A stretch of 64,000 nucleotides of DNA from assembly GCA_038380435.1 (NCBI GenBank), contig JAWZYU010000025.1, positions 25,706,707-25,770,706 of the forward strand, given 5' to 3'. How positions within the stretch are numbered: the first letter of the stretch is position 1; every line of letters starts with the position of its first letter. This document shows, piece by piece, positions 1 through 10,775 of this stretch. A program made the translations under genes and the position numbers. This stretch comes from Ryuthela nishihirai (lineage: Eukaryota; Arthropoda; Arachnida; Araneae; Heptathelidae). Below the pieces are notes generated by a model. That model saw nothing but the letters and a program-made list of their open reading frames with translations. It did not search any database and was not told the origin of the DNA.

Positions 1-603
1 TAAGGGAGTGGACACCTTGATCCCCCCCCTCCCAAGGAGAGGGGCAAGGTGTCCATGCCCTAGAGTCTTTATGTCTCCTGTCAGCTTTGTTAAGTAAACC
101 TTTGATGCTTCGATTGTGCGGTGTCAAATGCTTCCACGTAATTTCGCCCCTGTTACTGAGTCTTTGAGAATTTCTTTTCGATTGGTTGAATAGTTTGCGA
201 ATCATTTTTACGTTTGTTTAAATATTATGCAAAAAGTGACTTTCATCGCAAAGTGAGCAGTGGAGAGCTTTAAGATTGGGATAATACGTTTATAAAAAGG
301 TTGCAAACACCAAACAAAAGCCTTATCATCAGGCTGTTCATGTGATGGGCAGATACACTGTTTAATTCTTTCTTTTCCGAAATGTTAATCTACATTGAGT
401 GTTGCCAGATTATAAATTTAAGCGTTTAAAAATAATACCTGGTAAATGCAAACGATGAATTCATGCTTCCACTAAAAATATCGTCTTTATGGTTCGGATT
501 TAAAATAAAATGTTAGAAGTAAACAATTTCTTGAATTTTTTTGTATATTTGGGGAATATCTTCAAGTATTAGATGAACTTTATAAATTTAAAAGTTGTAG
601 CAA
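1..603. other. Unassigned AT-rich sequence with a small terminal hairpin
   Basis: No convincing coding frame or known repeat is visible. Near the left edge an inverted repeat (GGACACCTTG ... CAAGGTGTCC, about 10-57) encloses a C-rich/G-rich loop and could form a short stem. The rest is ordinary AT-rich DNA up to the LINE at 604. Confidence 0.4.
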
Positions 604-2230
604 TGTAAATGGTAGCTAGGTAGTCACTGGAAGGAGAGCTATGCACCAATCCCCTGTGATGATGCATAGAACCGGCCAGGCCTAGCACCTAATGTCCGAC
701 CCCGCCTTCTCGTGGTGCAGACTGTTAGTACCTTTCAAAAGAGATACTCTCTTGTGGAAGTGAACGGAAGGGGAGGGCTGCCAGATCAGTGTGGCCTACT
801 GATCTGGGTAACTATGGCTACTTTTCTTTTTTTTCTACCCTGCTGAGGAGTGGTCAACCACACAGGGTCCTAGTGCTGACCATATAAACTTACTGGACTA
901 GGAATTATTCTTACGCAATTCTAAGGGCAAATTCAGGATTTATTCTTGTGATAACTATAGGGATATCAGCCTCCTTTTTTGTTCCAGGTAAAGTTCTTTA
1001 CATGATTGTTCTTAATAGAATTAAGAATCTGGTTGACAGGCAATTTCGTGATGAGCAATTAGGGGATGTGTAGATCAGATACCATATTTACACTCAAGCA
1101 TATTCTTGAGAAATGTGAAGAGTTTCAGAAACATTTGATTGCTAGTTTTGTTGATTTCGAAAAGGCTTTTGATTCTGTTGATCGTCATAATTTGTAGTTG
1201 ATTGTGAGATCGTATAGTATATCAGACAAGTTAGTTAATATATGAAAGCTCTCTATAATAACACTGAGTCGTGTGTGAGAGTTGGTAAGGCTTGTAGCAA
1301 TTGGTTTAGCATTGCTTCTGGTGTACGACAAGGGTGCATTTTGTCTCCTTTTCTCTTTAGTTTGGTTATTGCTTATGCTATGCGAAATTCACTGCAAGGG
1401 AAAGATTTTGGCCTTAAATGGTCTGGAGATACGAAACTTTCTGAGTTAGATTATGCTGACGATTTAGTCCTTTTGGCAAATGATGTTGATGAGTTGAACT
1501 CTTTCATTCGAGCTGTTGATGAGACTGGTAGTTGAGTAGATTTGGTGATAAACAGAAGGAAAAGTAAAGTGATGAAAATTGGTCAGGCAGATGGTGCTTC
1601 AGTTGCTCTGAATGACACTATTGAGTAAGGGTCTCAGTTTAATTATCTTGGGAGCTATCTAACAGATACCGGTGATGTGTGGCATGAGATTAACAGACCA
1701 ATAGGGGTTGCTGCCGGGACCTTTAAGGCGTATACACCTAAAGACTAAAATTAAACTATATAATAGTTTAGTTCTCTCTAGGGTTAGTTATGGTAGTGAA
1801 ACTTGGACACTTTGTAAACAAGATAACAGGAAACTAGATACTTTTGATTCTAGATGCTTACGCAGTATCTTGGGCATTAGGTGGTTCAACCATATAAGTA
1901 ATGATGAGGTTAGGCAAAGGAGTCGGCAACCTCCTTTAAGCAGCATATTGTGCAGAGAGAGACTTCGTTGGTTTGGCTATATTGCCCGTATGAATAATTG
2001 TAGATTAGCGAATAGGTTATGAACAGTGTGCCTAGAGGCCTCAGAAAGAGGGGGAGACCTAGGATGCGGTAGGCAGACAATGTCAAACAGGATCTTGTTA
2101 GAATTGGTGTACAGTGACCAGATGCAGCAGATATAGCTAAAGACTGATATGCTTGGAGTACTAAATTCCACAGTCTGGTTGGACCTTCGTAGCCTACGTC
2201 TCCTTGAGAATGATGGTGATGATGATCTAT
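604..2230 (+). mobile_element. RTE-like non-LTR retrotransposon, internally deleted and inactive
   Basis: The first ~290 bp match the 5' untranslated part of the LINE at about 53,100-53,460. The sequence then jumps straight into reverse transcriptase, so the endonuclease is missing. RT landmarks are visible in broken frames: FEKAFDSVD near 1,155-1,185, GVRQGCILSPFLFSLVI near 1,320-1,370, YADDLVLLA at about 1,452-1,478. Past the RT domain, YGSETWTL and RCLRSILGIRW near 1,790-1,885 are typical of RTE/CFDP2-type elements. Several stops and frameshifts interrupt it. It ends in a GATGGTGATGATGAT-type microsatellite tail (2,211-2,226), as RTE elements often do. The RTE clade is inferred from motif style, not from a search. 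Confidence 0.75.
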
Positions 2231-2363
2231 CAGAGGCGCAGTTTTCAGCAGCAGAATAATATTTCAGTTTCGTAAGTCAGATTCTGTATTACAATTCGTC
2301 TGTTAAATAATTGCATAAAATGATAATAAAAAAGTACAGTCGGGATCGAGATGTTTCACTTTC

Positions 2364-2369
2364 TTTATT
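2364..2369 (-). terminator. Candidate poly(A) signal of gene A
   Basis: On the minus strand this reads AATAAA within TGTTAAATAAAG. Gene B has the same 12-base context at its own candidate signal (33,595-33,600), which is why this one was chosen among several AATAAA hexamers. It would give a 3' UTR of about 780 bp. Confidence 0.4.
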
Positions 2370-3146
2370 TAACATTTCCTTACAAAACGCGCTTTTCGTA
2401 CACAATTTCCCTTCTAATTGAAAACAAAAACAAAACCAAGCGATTTCCAGAGAGGCAACATCTTCAATAGTTTTGAAGTTTTCGTCATACATTTAGTTGG
2501 ATTCAGATAACATTCAAAATTATCACTTATAACTTTACAACAATCACAGGAAATCGTTGATTATAACGAAATAAATTATTTCATTTAACACATTAAATTA
2601 TTTCTTTGGAATAAATAAACACTGATTCTCTAAACTCTAAAACTAAATGCATTTTTGCTGTTAGAACAGTAAATAATCGGCAGTTTAACTAAAGAAATAA
2701 TTAAGTTAATTAGATATGTTGTTCGTTTCCCCTCAAGAAAAAACTCGATTGTAAAATGCTTAAAAAAACAATTAAAAATCAACAACAAGTGTATGTATAC
2801 AGATAACTTTTTCCATATTCAACAGACAAAGTGCATGGATAACAAAATTCATCTTTTGAAATAAACCTTTACTCTGATCATTAAACGACTGATGCCTCAG
2901 TCAACTTAGCATGCGCTACAGACTAGAATTTGATGTAGCAAGTCTGGAAGAAAAGTCCATTTTCCTTGAGAAATAGGATTTCTTGGAAAATATCCTGCTG
3001 CAGGAGGCATCATGGTGATAGGTATCACAGGAATCACGTCTCTTTGTTTTTGGGCGTCTTGTGTTGTAGTCTTGACTTTCGTACGAGCATTGACAGAAAT
3101 CTGCATGCTTAAACATATCCAAGAAATGGCCTTTGCTATTCTAGCC
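2370..3146 (-). other. Gene A 3' region, including a decayed C-terminal coding segment
   Basis: This lies just downstream of the gene A stop. After TAA-GGC-TAG the same reading frame stays open from about 3,140 to 2,916. Its first part (HFLDMFKHADF-Q) resembles the last residues of paralogue B (RYMDLAKLADSHRQ), and the DNA matches in patches such as GGATATG/GGATTTG, TGCAGAT and GTCAAT. It is probably an old C-terminal tail now outside the ORF. Further on (2,370-2,915) the sequence is AT-rich with no visible feature. Confidence 0.45.
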
Positions 3147-4212
3147 TTAGTGATGGCCATGATGGTGGCCATGGTGATGACCATGGTGGTGGCCGTGTTT
3201 GTGTCCGTGATCATGGCCGTGTTTGTGCCCGTGATCATGGCCGTGCTTATGTCCGTGATGGTGTCCATGATGATGTCCGTGATGGTGTCCATGGTGATGC
3301 CCGTGGTGGTGTCCATGATGATGTCCGTGATGGTGACCATGTTGATGTCCATGATGGTGGCCATGATGATGACCGTGATGGTGGCCATGATGGTGCTTAT
3401 GATCATGTCCATGCTTATGGTGGTGGTCGTGTCCATGCTTGTGGTGGTGGTCGTGTCCGTGCTTGTGCTGGTGGTCGTGTCCGTGCTTGTGGTGATGATC
3501 ATGGCCGTGCTTATGATGGTGATCGTGTCCGTGCTTGTGATGATGATCATGTCCATGATGATGATCGTGTCCATGCTTGTGGTGATGATCATGTCCGTGT
3601 TTGTGCATGTGGTGGTGATCGTGACCATGCTTATGATCATGTCCATGTTTGTGATGATGATCGTGTCCGTGCTTATGGTGATGGTCATGTCCATGCTTGT
3701 GATGATGGTCATGTCCGTGTTTGTGATCATGTCCATGCTTATGGTGGTGATCATGTCCGTGTTTGTGATGATGATCATGTCCATGCTTATGATGATGGTC
3801 ATGTCCATGCTTGTGGTGGTGGTCATGTCCGTGTTTGTGGTGATGATCATGACCGTGCTTATGGTGGTGGTCGTGCCCGTGCTTGTGATGGTGGTCATGC
3901 CCGTGCTTGTGATCATGCCCGTGTTTATGATCATGTCCATGTTTGTGGTCGTGACCATGCTTGTGGTCATGACCATGTTTGTGATGGTGATCATGCTTGT
4001 GATCGTGACCATGCTTGTGGTCGTGACCATGTTTGTGATCATGGCCATGTTTGTGATGATGATCATGCTTGTGATCATGACCATGCTTATGGCCGTGTTT
4101 GTGGTCATGTCCATGTTTGTGGTCGTGACCATGCTTATGGTGGTGGTGATGGTGGTGGTGATGATGGTGTTCAGTTTCGTCTTTGTAAACAACTACTTGC
4201 TTGCCCTCTTCC
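3147..4212 (-). CDS. Gene A, exon 3: histidine-rich repeat domain of a secreted protein
   Basis: This is the main coding exon of a predicted 385-aa protein (residues 31-385). The acceptor is TTTGCAG|G at 4213-4215. The first base completes the GT left by exon 2 to make a Val codon, so the phase fits. A conserved linker, EEGKQVVVYKDETE, is followed by an 11-His run starting at residue 46. The rest is His/Gly/Asp/Lys repeats (HGHDHKHK, HGHDHHHK, then HGHHHGHHH) to a TAA at 3147. About half of the residues are histidine, which implies binding of Zn, Cu or Ni. With the exon 2 signal peptide, this suggests a secreted metal-binding or cuticle/haemolymph-type protein; no named family is recognised. 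Other frames and the opposite strand are also open here, an effect of the repeat. Paralogue: gene B at 33,926. Confidence 0.72.
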
Positions 4213-4307
4213 CTGCAAAGAGAGAAAACGATTTCAGTTCTCTTTAATTATCTTCTGAGCTTTCTAGTTTTGAAAAGAAGACGGAAATATATATTATTAA
4301 CACTTTG

Positions 4308-4515
4308 TACAGTCGCTCAAATAAATATCCGAACACTATGGTTGATTATAGAATTCAGAAATAATATCTGGCAACGATTTTTTAGAAATTAGTGATCTGG
4401 CAACCTTCGTGTCACGTGACACGAAGGTTGCCAGAAGGTTGCTCAAATTTCTAAAATATTTTTTCTGAATTCTGTAATCAACCATAGTGTTCGGATACTT
4501 TTTTGAGCGACTGTA
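4308..4515. mobile_element. Tc1/mariner-type MITE (family M1)
   Basis: The element is nearly palindromic, with ends reading TACAGTCGCTCAAA.AA.TAT and their inverse ...TTTTTTGAGCGACTGTA, and flanking TA target sites. The centre is the perfect hairpin TCACGTGACACGAAGG. Length is about 208 bp, with no coding capacity. Ten further copies or fragments occur in the window. Confidence 0.85.
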
Positions 4516-5248
4516 CTTTGCTTTCTCTAGATTCATATCTTATTTCCAAATTCAAACAATATTTTCAAATTTAGTTTTGAAACAGAAAATTATTATCTCT
4601 TTAATTATTTAGTCTGACTTTAAAATAGACTAATATTGATTTATACGTATATTGCCTTTATCGATCAAAAGAAACTATTAGAAATGCTAAATTTTACTAA
4701 TATTTGAAAAATAAATTCAATTCAATATGAAATCCAAGAAACATGTAAAATTCTGTTTTTTTTTTACCCTTCAGAAAAATGACTTTATCAAGGAAGTTTT
4801 CGTGATAAAAGATATAAGCACCAGCTAGTAAAATTTGAATACAACAAGCATAATGATAAAAAACAATGTGTAATAAATACAAATACTATTCTGTTCGCTA
4901 TTAAGCCATTTTGTTTTCAATAAATTGCTGAATTTAAGGCACAGAAGGTTGCTTGTCTAACTCCTTAGCGTCATAGCAAACAAATCGCAGGAAAGTTTCT
5001 TTTACTTCATTGAGGGTAAGAGGAGAAAATCGCAACTCTGGCAAGACGGATGTTTTTCTACAATCCTCAACCTCAAAGTAATACCTACGGAACTTCGCTC
5101 TGGGGTATCCATAACGCATGTGGAGGCTACAATCTTGTTTCGGGTAACTTAGCTTTGCAAGCACTAGTGGCAAGAAGTGCAAATTTCGGCCCCTCTTCCC
5201 CCGTAGCGATTTTTTCCCTGCTTTGTCTAATGAGGCAAAACTAATATG

Positions 5249-5734
5249 TACAGTCGCTCAAAAGAGTATCCGGACACTATGGCTGGTTACAGAATTCAGA
5301 AAAAATATCTGGCAACGATTTTTTTTAGAAATTAATGATCTATTTAGAAATTAGTGATCTTTAGAAATTAGTGAAATTAGTGGTGTTTAGAAATTAGTGA
5401 TCTGGCAACCTTCGTGTCACGTGACACGAAGGTTGCCAGATCACTAATTTCTGAAAAAATCGTTGCCAGATATTTTTTCTGAATTCTGTAATCAACCATA
5501 GTGTTCGGATATTTTTGAATCGTGTGAGCTCACAAAAACTTGGATCGTGTGGGCTCACTCACGGAAATATTGAGCGTGTGCAGTTACCGTTCACAGCAAA
5601 CTGGAGCGTGTGCAGTAACTCCAGTTTGCTGTGACCGGTAACTGGAGCGTGTACAGTTGCTGTACACGCTCCAGATATTTTTTCTGAATTCTGTAACCAA
5701 CCGTAGTATTCTGATACTTTTTTGAGCGACTGTA
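5249..5734. mobile_element. Tc1-type MITE M1 with internal duplications
   Basis: The usual M1 ends enclose a stuttered AGAAATTAGTGATCT segment (5,330-5,400) and, after the first hairpin, a GAGCGTGTGCAGTTACCG / CAGCAAACTGGAGCGTG block. That block is the sequence amplified as a 118-bp minisatellite in the copy at 11,607. The right end is the standard GAGCGACTGTA. Confidence 0.8.
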
Positions 5735-5933
5735 TCCTACTCAACTGATCAAACCCTCTTCTCAAATAATATGAAATCATGTTCAATATGCTGCAGTGTT
5801 TTACATTCGTATCAGGTAATGATTTTTTTCCATTAATGAAAATATTAATTACCTATTAACAGATCCCATAAATCGTAAGGAACACACTCCGGAACCTGGA
5901 ATGTCAACAGCATTATAGTCCCTCTACTGGTCG

Positions 5934-6092
5934 TAGAGTTGCTCAAAAAAGTATCCGAACACTATGGTAGATTACAGAATTCAGAAAAAATATCTGGCAA
6001 CGATTTTTTTTTTGGAAATTAGTGATCTGGCAACCTTCGTGTCACGTGACACAAACTTTGCCAGATCACTAATACTTTTTTGAGCGACTGTA
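5934..6092. mobile_element. Tc1-type MITE M1, right arm deleted
   Basis: The left arm is complete from TAGAGTTGCTCAAAAAAG. The right arm jumps from CCAGATCACTAA directly to TACTTTTTTGAGCGACTGTA, losing about 50 bp. Confidence 0.75.
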
Positions 6093-6332
6093 CCTTAAGG
6101 TATAACAACGATTCGAATTTCCATGGTACCCAGTTCAAATTCTTGATGCCGTTTCCCGTGACGTTTGTCTTGTTGGTTGTTAGAATGATTTTCGACGATT
6201 CGAGAAACAGAACTTAAAGCACGCTACCTTTGGAGTTTACTTGATAATTGCTCACACCTACTGTAAAAAAGAACCGGTTTCTGAAAAAATGGAAAACTCT
6301 CTGGATAAAAACAGAAAATTGAAAACTCTTAC

Positions 6333-6424
6333 ACTTGAAGATCATGTTCGGGTTCCTTTTCGGCTTCAGCATAGTAGGTTGCGATGACTAGCAACAAGAG
6401 GCATGCCTTCATGTTGAACCACAT
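6333..6424 (-). CDS. Gene A, exon 2: start codon and signal peptide
   Basis: This exon encodes residues 1-30 plus two bases (GT) of codon 31. It begins exactly at ATG after a TTTTCTAG acceptor and ends at AAGT|GTAAGAG. The product starts MWFNMK, then a hydrophobic core (ACLLLLVIATYY), then AEA, a good signal-peptidase site before EKEPEHDLQ. A second Met at position 5 could also start translation. The organisation matches gene B exon 2 (M-x-x-N-M-K, hydrophobic core, acidic start of the mature protein, phase 2 donor), which strongly supports the model. Confidence 0.75.
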
Positions 6425-8183
6425 CTAGAAAACACGGGGAGAAAAAAATCTGTTACAAAGGTATATATAATTCTCGAACATCACAAAGTATTCGCTAAAT
6501 GCACATTACAGATTTAAATTTATGCTGATTCTTATTTCATTCCAGCCTACAGTTATGATGATCTGAAGTTCTTAAATTCCGTTATTAATGTCATTCCTAA
6601 TTTCTAGTCGTGTTTATATTATAAGAGCTAATGGAAGGTAGTAGCGATTCTTTCGTTCGTTTCGATTGCAGCAGTTTGGAAATTAAAACTGTAAAGTTCA
6701 TGTAATTGAATATCGAAGCGTATCAGGGAGACAGTGGTTTCTTTCAGCACTGAATAATATTTTAAAGTGTGTTTCTAATTATTTTAATCTATAGAATGTA
6801 ACAGTAAGTCCATAGAGTGAAAATGATGGGGAAATTAGGCCAAATAAAATATTCAAAAGTGGATCTTCTGTGGACTTCTGAGGAGGTGGAGCAATTGATC
6901 ATCAGAAACTGAGAACAAGATTAACGCCTGGCAAATTCCTGGTGATAAATTTTTGTGAGTTCCATCTTCATACGAAATTGCTTGTACAGAAATGAATAAT
7001 TTATTAATAATTGATGATTTCTTGAAGCTAATTCTGTGCAGATCAATCAACAAAAATGAGACTGGAAAATTCTTAAAATACAGTTACAATACTTTTTGTG
7101 TGGGATTTTTCTGACAAGTTAATAGTGAAATGATACTGTTCCGCCTTCAATGCTACTTGTGTAATTTTCTGTTCAAGCTTTGTGATTATTCTGCCATAGT
7201 AAATTTACATCCTATCTACGTAATGATCCGTAATTAAATTCTGTGCTTTTTGAATGTTTGGAATCGAAGCTGGTCCACCACTAGCATTTATCATTGAATA
7301 ACTCTGTTGCTTTTCATTTTGCACCTGCAAGCTTTGAATATCTTTGATATTAAAATTTCCACTATAAGAGCATCATTATGAAATCGAAACAAGTAATTTA
7401 CAGTCGCTCAAAAAAGTATCCGAACACTACGGTTGATTACAAAATTCAGAAAAAATATCTGGCAACGATTTTTTCAGAAATTAGTGATCTGGCAACCTTC
7501 GTGTCACACCAGATCACTAATTTCTGAAAAAATCGTTGCCAGATATTTTTTCTGAATTTTGTAATCAACCGTAGTGTTCGGATACTTTTTTGAGCGACTG
7601 TATATCTTTCATTCAAAAATTTAATTTGCTGGAAAATTATTTTATGGATTAAGAATAAATGACGAAGAAGATCCAAAATCAATAAATATAATGAAATGGT
7701 TTAAAATTAATAATTGTCAGCAGTAAACAATTTTAAGTCTTTTTATAGAAGAGAGGTATAAATTGATAATTAATATAAATAAGTCGTATTGAGCTTATTT
7801 GATAATCATTAGAAATAATTTTTAATACTTAGCTAGATATTTGAAAACTCTTCTACAAAATTAAATAGGATCAACAACTGAAATCTTAAATATTAAGCTC
7901 TCACGAATCAGATACTATATATCAACTGTTATTATAAATAATTAGTAAATCAATTGTACAACGAATGTAACATAAGACGACACCATTCGGTGCTGAATCA
8001 ATCAAATTCTATTAGTTGAAATCTGACTTCAAGCAGGGATACAATTAAACACAAATTATCAATAAGTTTATCTTCATCGTGCACTTTCTAAATGGAATAA
8101 ATCTATGTATTTAGCCACTAAAAGCAACCCAGTGCAATAACAATCTACTCATGCAATTTACTTAGTAAAGAAAATGATTATAC
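6425..8183 (-). other. Gene A intron 1
   Basis: The donor is AAG|GTATAATCAT (8183 side) and the acceptor is TTTTCTAG (6425 side). The intron is AT-rich, with one M1 MITE at 7,399-7,602 and no coding evidence. Confidence 0.55.
7399..7602. mobile_element. Tc1-type MITE M1
   Basis: Near-complete palindromic copy with TA flanks. The centre lacks the GTGACACGAAGG inverse arm, so the hairpin loop is GTGTCACACC. Confidence 0.85.
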
Positions 8184-8242
8184 CTTGACAGGAGACTCCG
8201 GCCCTTGCAAGGGAAGGAATTAACCTGCTCACTTCTGGTTGT
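8184..8242 (-). other. Gene A exon 1 (5' untranslated)
   Basis: The start is placed about 25-30 bp downstream of the TATA box; the end is the CAAG|GTATAA donor. It contains no ATG-led frame joined to exon 2. The stretch beginning TTCACTTTCATTTTCA resembles gene B exon 1 (CTCATTTCCATTTTCA). The exact transcription start is inferred. Confidence 0.55.
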
Positions 8243-8266
8243 GTTGAAAATGAAAGTGAACCGACG

Positions 8267-8400
8267 TTTATATACTGCACGGCAGCACGACCATTCAGGT
8301 CTGCTGAACACTTCCTGTATCTGTCGAGTCGCCCGTGCGAAGGTACGGAAAGCCACTACTTCCTTCTGAGACGTCATCTCCAGATTCCGAGTGATTCATT
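8267..8400 (-). promoter_or_regulatory. Gene A promoter: TATATAAA plus conserved upstream block
   Basis: On the minus strand TATATAAA lies at 8,274-8,267. About 85 bp upstream is TCTCAGAAGGAAGT (8,371-8,358, containing an ETS-like GGAAGT). Further up are TCGGAA and AATGAATCA (8,400-8,392, AP-1-like). A GACGTC CRE-like core lies between. Gene B carries the same AATGAATCA, TCGGAA, TCTCAGAAGGAAGT and TATATAAA in the same order and nearly the same spacing. Factor names are motif resemblance only. Confidence 0.65.
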
Positions 8401-9004
8401 ATTATGTATTATTTTTATTGGGATGCAGTGAGATTACCGAAACAATGGGAGTGTCACCGTGATGTCTTTTTGAATAATTTTCTTTTGGCCATATCGTTGA
8501 CTATTTTCTCTTATTGAGTTGGGAGTACAGTATGGGACTAAGCATATTTCTAAGCACATTTCTAACGAGCGTATTTATTTGACATATATCTCTGAAGTAG
8601 GGAGAAATCGTTCAAGAACGGTCCAATTTCGGAAACAGGGCAGTAAACTAAAAGGTCTAAGCAATTTTCAAGTGGTGAGCAAAATTTTGTCTTTAATTGA
8701 AAGCGAATTTTTGGGAAATGAGCAAAAACCACTTTTTTTTGTAACTGATGTAACTGAATTGGTGATGATGGCGTTGGCTCTTTGTGCTATAATTCAAATT
8801 ACATTTGATTTATCATCGTATAGCTGCAAACTGCCATAATTACAAAACTATTCGGAAAAAAAAAATGGTTTGGAAATTGTTGGAAAATAAGCAACAAGTG
8901 CGATTATCGGTTAAGTGAGAATCAGTTGAAATACAGCTTCTTTTGTACAAAGAAATATAAAACGTTAGTTCTTTATGTATTTGCGAATAAAAGAATTTGT
9001 CCTT
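8401..9004. other. Unassigned intergenic sequence
   Basis: AT-rich. A 106-codon open stretch at 8,519-8,839 has no recognisable composition or domain and is not called as a gene. Confidence 0.4.
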
Positions 9005-9540
9005 CAAGCAGCTGCTTGTCAATTTAATACGTCATAGAAAAGATCTGCGAGGAAGGCGAGACCTCAGCAGAAGAAAAGAAAAACACAAACTTCTGATGAC
9101 TTACCTGGGGCAGGCTCGTAATCTGTAGTTTCCAGGTTCGAGTCCCAGCTGGGTCAGCGTTGAGATTTATCTCCGCAAAATTCCCTGCCCTGCCCACGGT
9201 CAGTAGGGGACACCGATGGGCTTGGAAAGGCCGCCGTCCGTCGGATGGGACGTTAAGCCGTGGCCCCGTGTACGGGAGAGCCATACCCTGTGCACGTTAA
9301 AGAACACGCTGGATGGCCTTGACGGGAGGCTACCATCTGTCTCCCAACAGCTGTTCCAGTGGGTCCCCTCCCCCAACCTTCTCTGAGCCTTCGGGGTCCA
9401 TGTGACCTGGCCATTTAGCCCATGGTGTGCAAAAAAGTGCCGCTCAGAGGTAAAACAACCCAACCCAACTTACCTGGGGCTCGCACCCAGGTCCCTTTGA
9501 TTTTTAGCCAAGCGCGCTATCCAGTCGGCCACACTGGGAC
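9005..9540 (-). mobile_element. SINE2 (tRNA-derived), split by a SINE1 insertion
   Basis: The minus strand reads the SINE2 order: a diverged tRNA-like head (GGCCGACTGGATAGCGCGC, 9,530-9,510), a body with CTGCTGAGGT, and the CAAGCAGCTGCTTGAAG end at 9,005. A SINE1 occupies 9,112-9,467, with the 13-bp target duplication ACTTACCTGGGGC at 9,099-9,111 and 9,468-9,480. Confidence 0.8.
9112..9467 (+). mobile_element. SINE1 (tRNA-derived), 5'-truncated, inside SINE2
   Basis: It starts within the tRNA head at AGGCTCGTAATCTG and runs through the full body to the CAACCCAAC tail. The exact 13-bp target duplication makes this a clean retrotransposition event. Confidence 0.85.
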
Positions 9541-9611
9541 GAAAACTTTCGATTACTTTAGCCTTTTTTCGAAATAGGGGATCATAGACCATATTTCACT
9601 TGTTCTAGTGA

Positions 9612-10399
9612 TGGTAGTGTGCAGGCCTTTAATCTGCAATTCCTAGGCTCGAGTGCCATCAGTGAGATTTATTTTCATCAGTTGAGATTTATTTCAGCTA
9701 ACAACCACCAGGAGAGAAAGGTGAGAAAGACTTGGTGAGAAAGAGGACATCAATGAACTTAGAAAGACCGCCGGCCATTGGATGTGACGTTAAGCCGTGG
9801 TTTCATGCGAAGGAAAGCCACACCTTACTCACGTTAAAGAACACGTTGTATGGCCTTGATGGGAGATTACCATCTGTTTCCTAACAACTGTCCAATGAGT
9901 CTTTTTTCCTAGTCTTCTCAGAGCCTTGGGGACCATGTGACTTGCCTGGGGCGGAGGTGGCTTAGTCGGTAGCGCGCCAGGCTCGTAATCTGTAGTTTCC
10001 AGGTTCGAGTCCCAGCTGGGTCAGCGTTGAGATTTATCTCCGCAAAATTCCCCTCCCTGCCCACGGTCAGTAGGGGGACACCGATGGGCTTGGAAAGGCC
10101 GCCGTCCGTCGGATGGGACGTTAAGCCGTGGCCCCGTGTGCGTGAGAGCCATACCCTGTGCACGTTAAAGAACACGCTGGATGGCCTTGACGGGAGGCTA
10201 CCATCTGTCTCCCAACAGCTGTTCCAGTGGGTCCCCTCCCCCAACTTTCTCTGAGCCTTCGGGGTCCATGTGACCTGGCCATTTAGCCCATGGTATGCAA
10301 AAAAGTGCCGCTCAGAGGTAAAACAACCCAACCCATGTGACTTGTCCATTTTGTGCAGAAAAAAAAAAGCGCCACTCAGAGGTAAAACAACTCAACCCC
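9612..10399 (+). mobile_element. Old SINE1 copy split by a younger SINE1
   Basis: Diverged SINE1 sequence at 9,612-9,944 resumes at 10,345-10,399. The target duplication CCATGTGACTTG (9,933-9,944 and 10,333-10,344) brackets the inner element. Confidence 0.8.
9945..10332 (+). mobile_element. SINE1, full length, nested in SINE1
   Basis: Complete tRNA head with box A-like TGGCTTAGTCGGTAGCGCG and box B GGTTCGAGTCC, a long body, and the AAACAACCCAACC tail. Several short open frames run through it on both strands; they recur in every SINE1 and are not genes. Confidence 0.88.
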
Positions 10400-10775
10400 T
10401 GCGCATGTTAAAGAAGACACAAAATGGCCGTGATGGGAGGCTTCCAGATATTTCCTAATAGTTGTCCAGTGCATCCCCTTTCCCAACATTAACCATAATA
10501 TCTAGAAAATATGTAAATAATATCTAAGACTGCAAATGGATATCTTTTTGTCATCGTAGATATTTTCTAGATATTGTGGTTGTGTGGCTCTGAGCCATTG
10601 GGGTTCTTGTGACCTAGCCATTAACCCATTGTGTGCAAAAGAAAGTGTCTCTTTGAAGTTAAACAACCCAAATTTAATGGGCCCAGAAAAGACGCCGTCC
10701 GTCAGATTGGAAGTTAAGCCTTAGACCCGTGTACAGAAGAGCCATCCTCTGTGAACTTTAAAGAACACGTTTTTC
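10400..10775 (+). mobile_element. Diverged SINE1 fragments interrupted by a small palindromic MITE
   Basis: SINE1 3'-half sequence (10,400-10,488 and 10,586-10,672) is split by a ~95-bp element (10,489-10,585). Its ends are AACCATAATATCTAGAAAAT and the inverse ATTTTCTAGATATTGTGGTT. Another SINE1 middle fragment follows at 10,675-10,775. Confidence 0.6.

Larger units (their letters stand above)
4213..6332 (-). other. Gene A intron 2
   Basis: The intron is bounded by a GTAAGAG donor (6332 side) and a TTTGCAG acceptor (4213 side). It contains three members of one Tc1-type MITE family (listed separately). The remaining sequence is AT-rich, with no supported gene. Confidence 0.6.

Noticed and set aside
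2906..4192. Thr/Met/Ile-rich minus-strand frame (and its counterpart at 33,730-35,265)
   Set aside because: A shifted reading of the His codons. It does not join exon 2 in phase, and the gene B tail only looks protein-like in the His frame.
3012..4247. 411-codon plus-strand frame rich in Met/Val, resembling a membrane protein
   Set aside because: It is the antisense of the His-rich repeat (CAT/CAC read backwards gives ATG/GTG). The minus-strand model has signal exon, phase-matched splice sites and a paralogue.
8519..8839. 106-codon open frame
   Set aside because: No domain, no splice context, and AT-rich composition like the surroundings.
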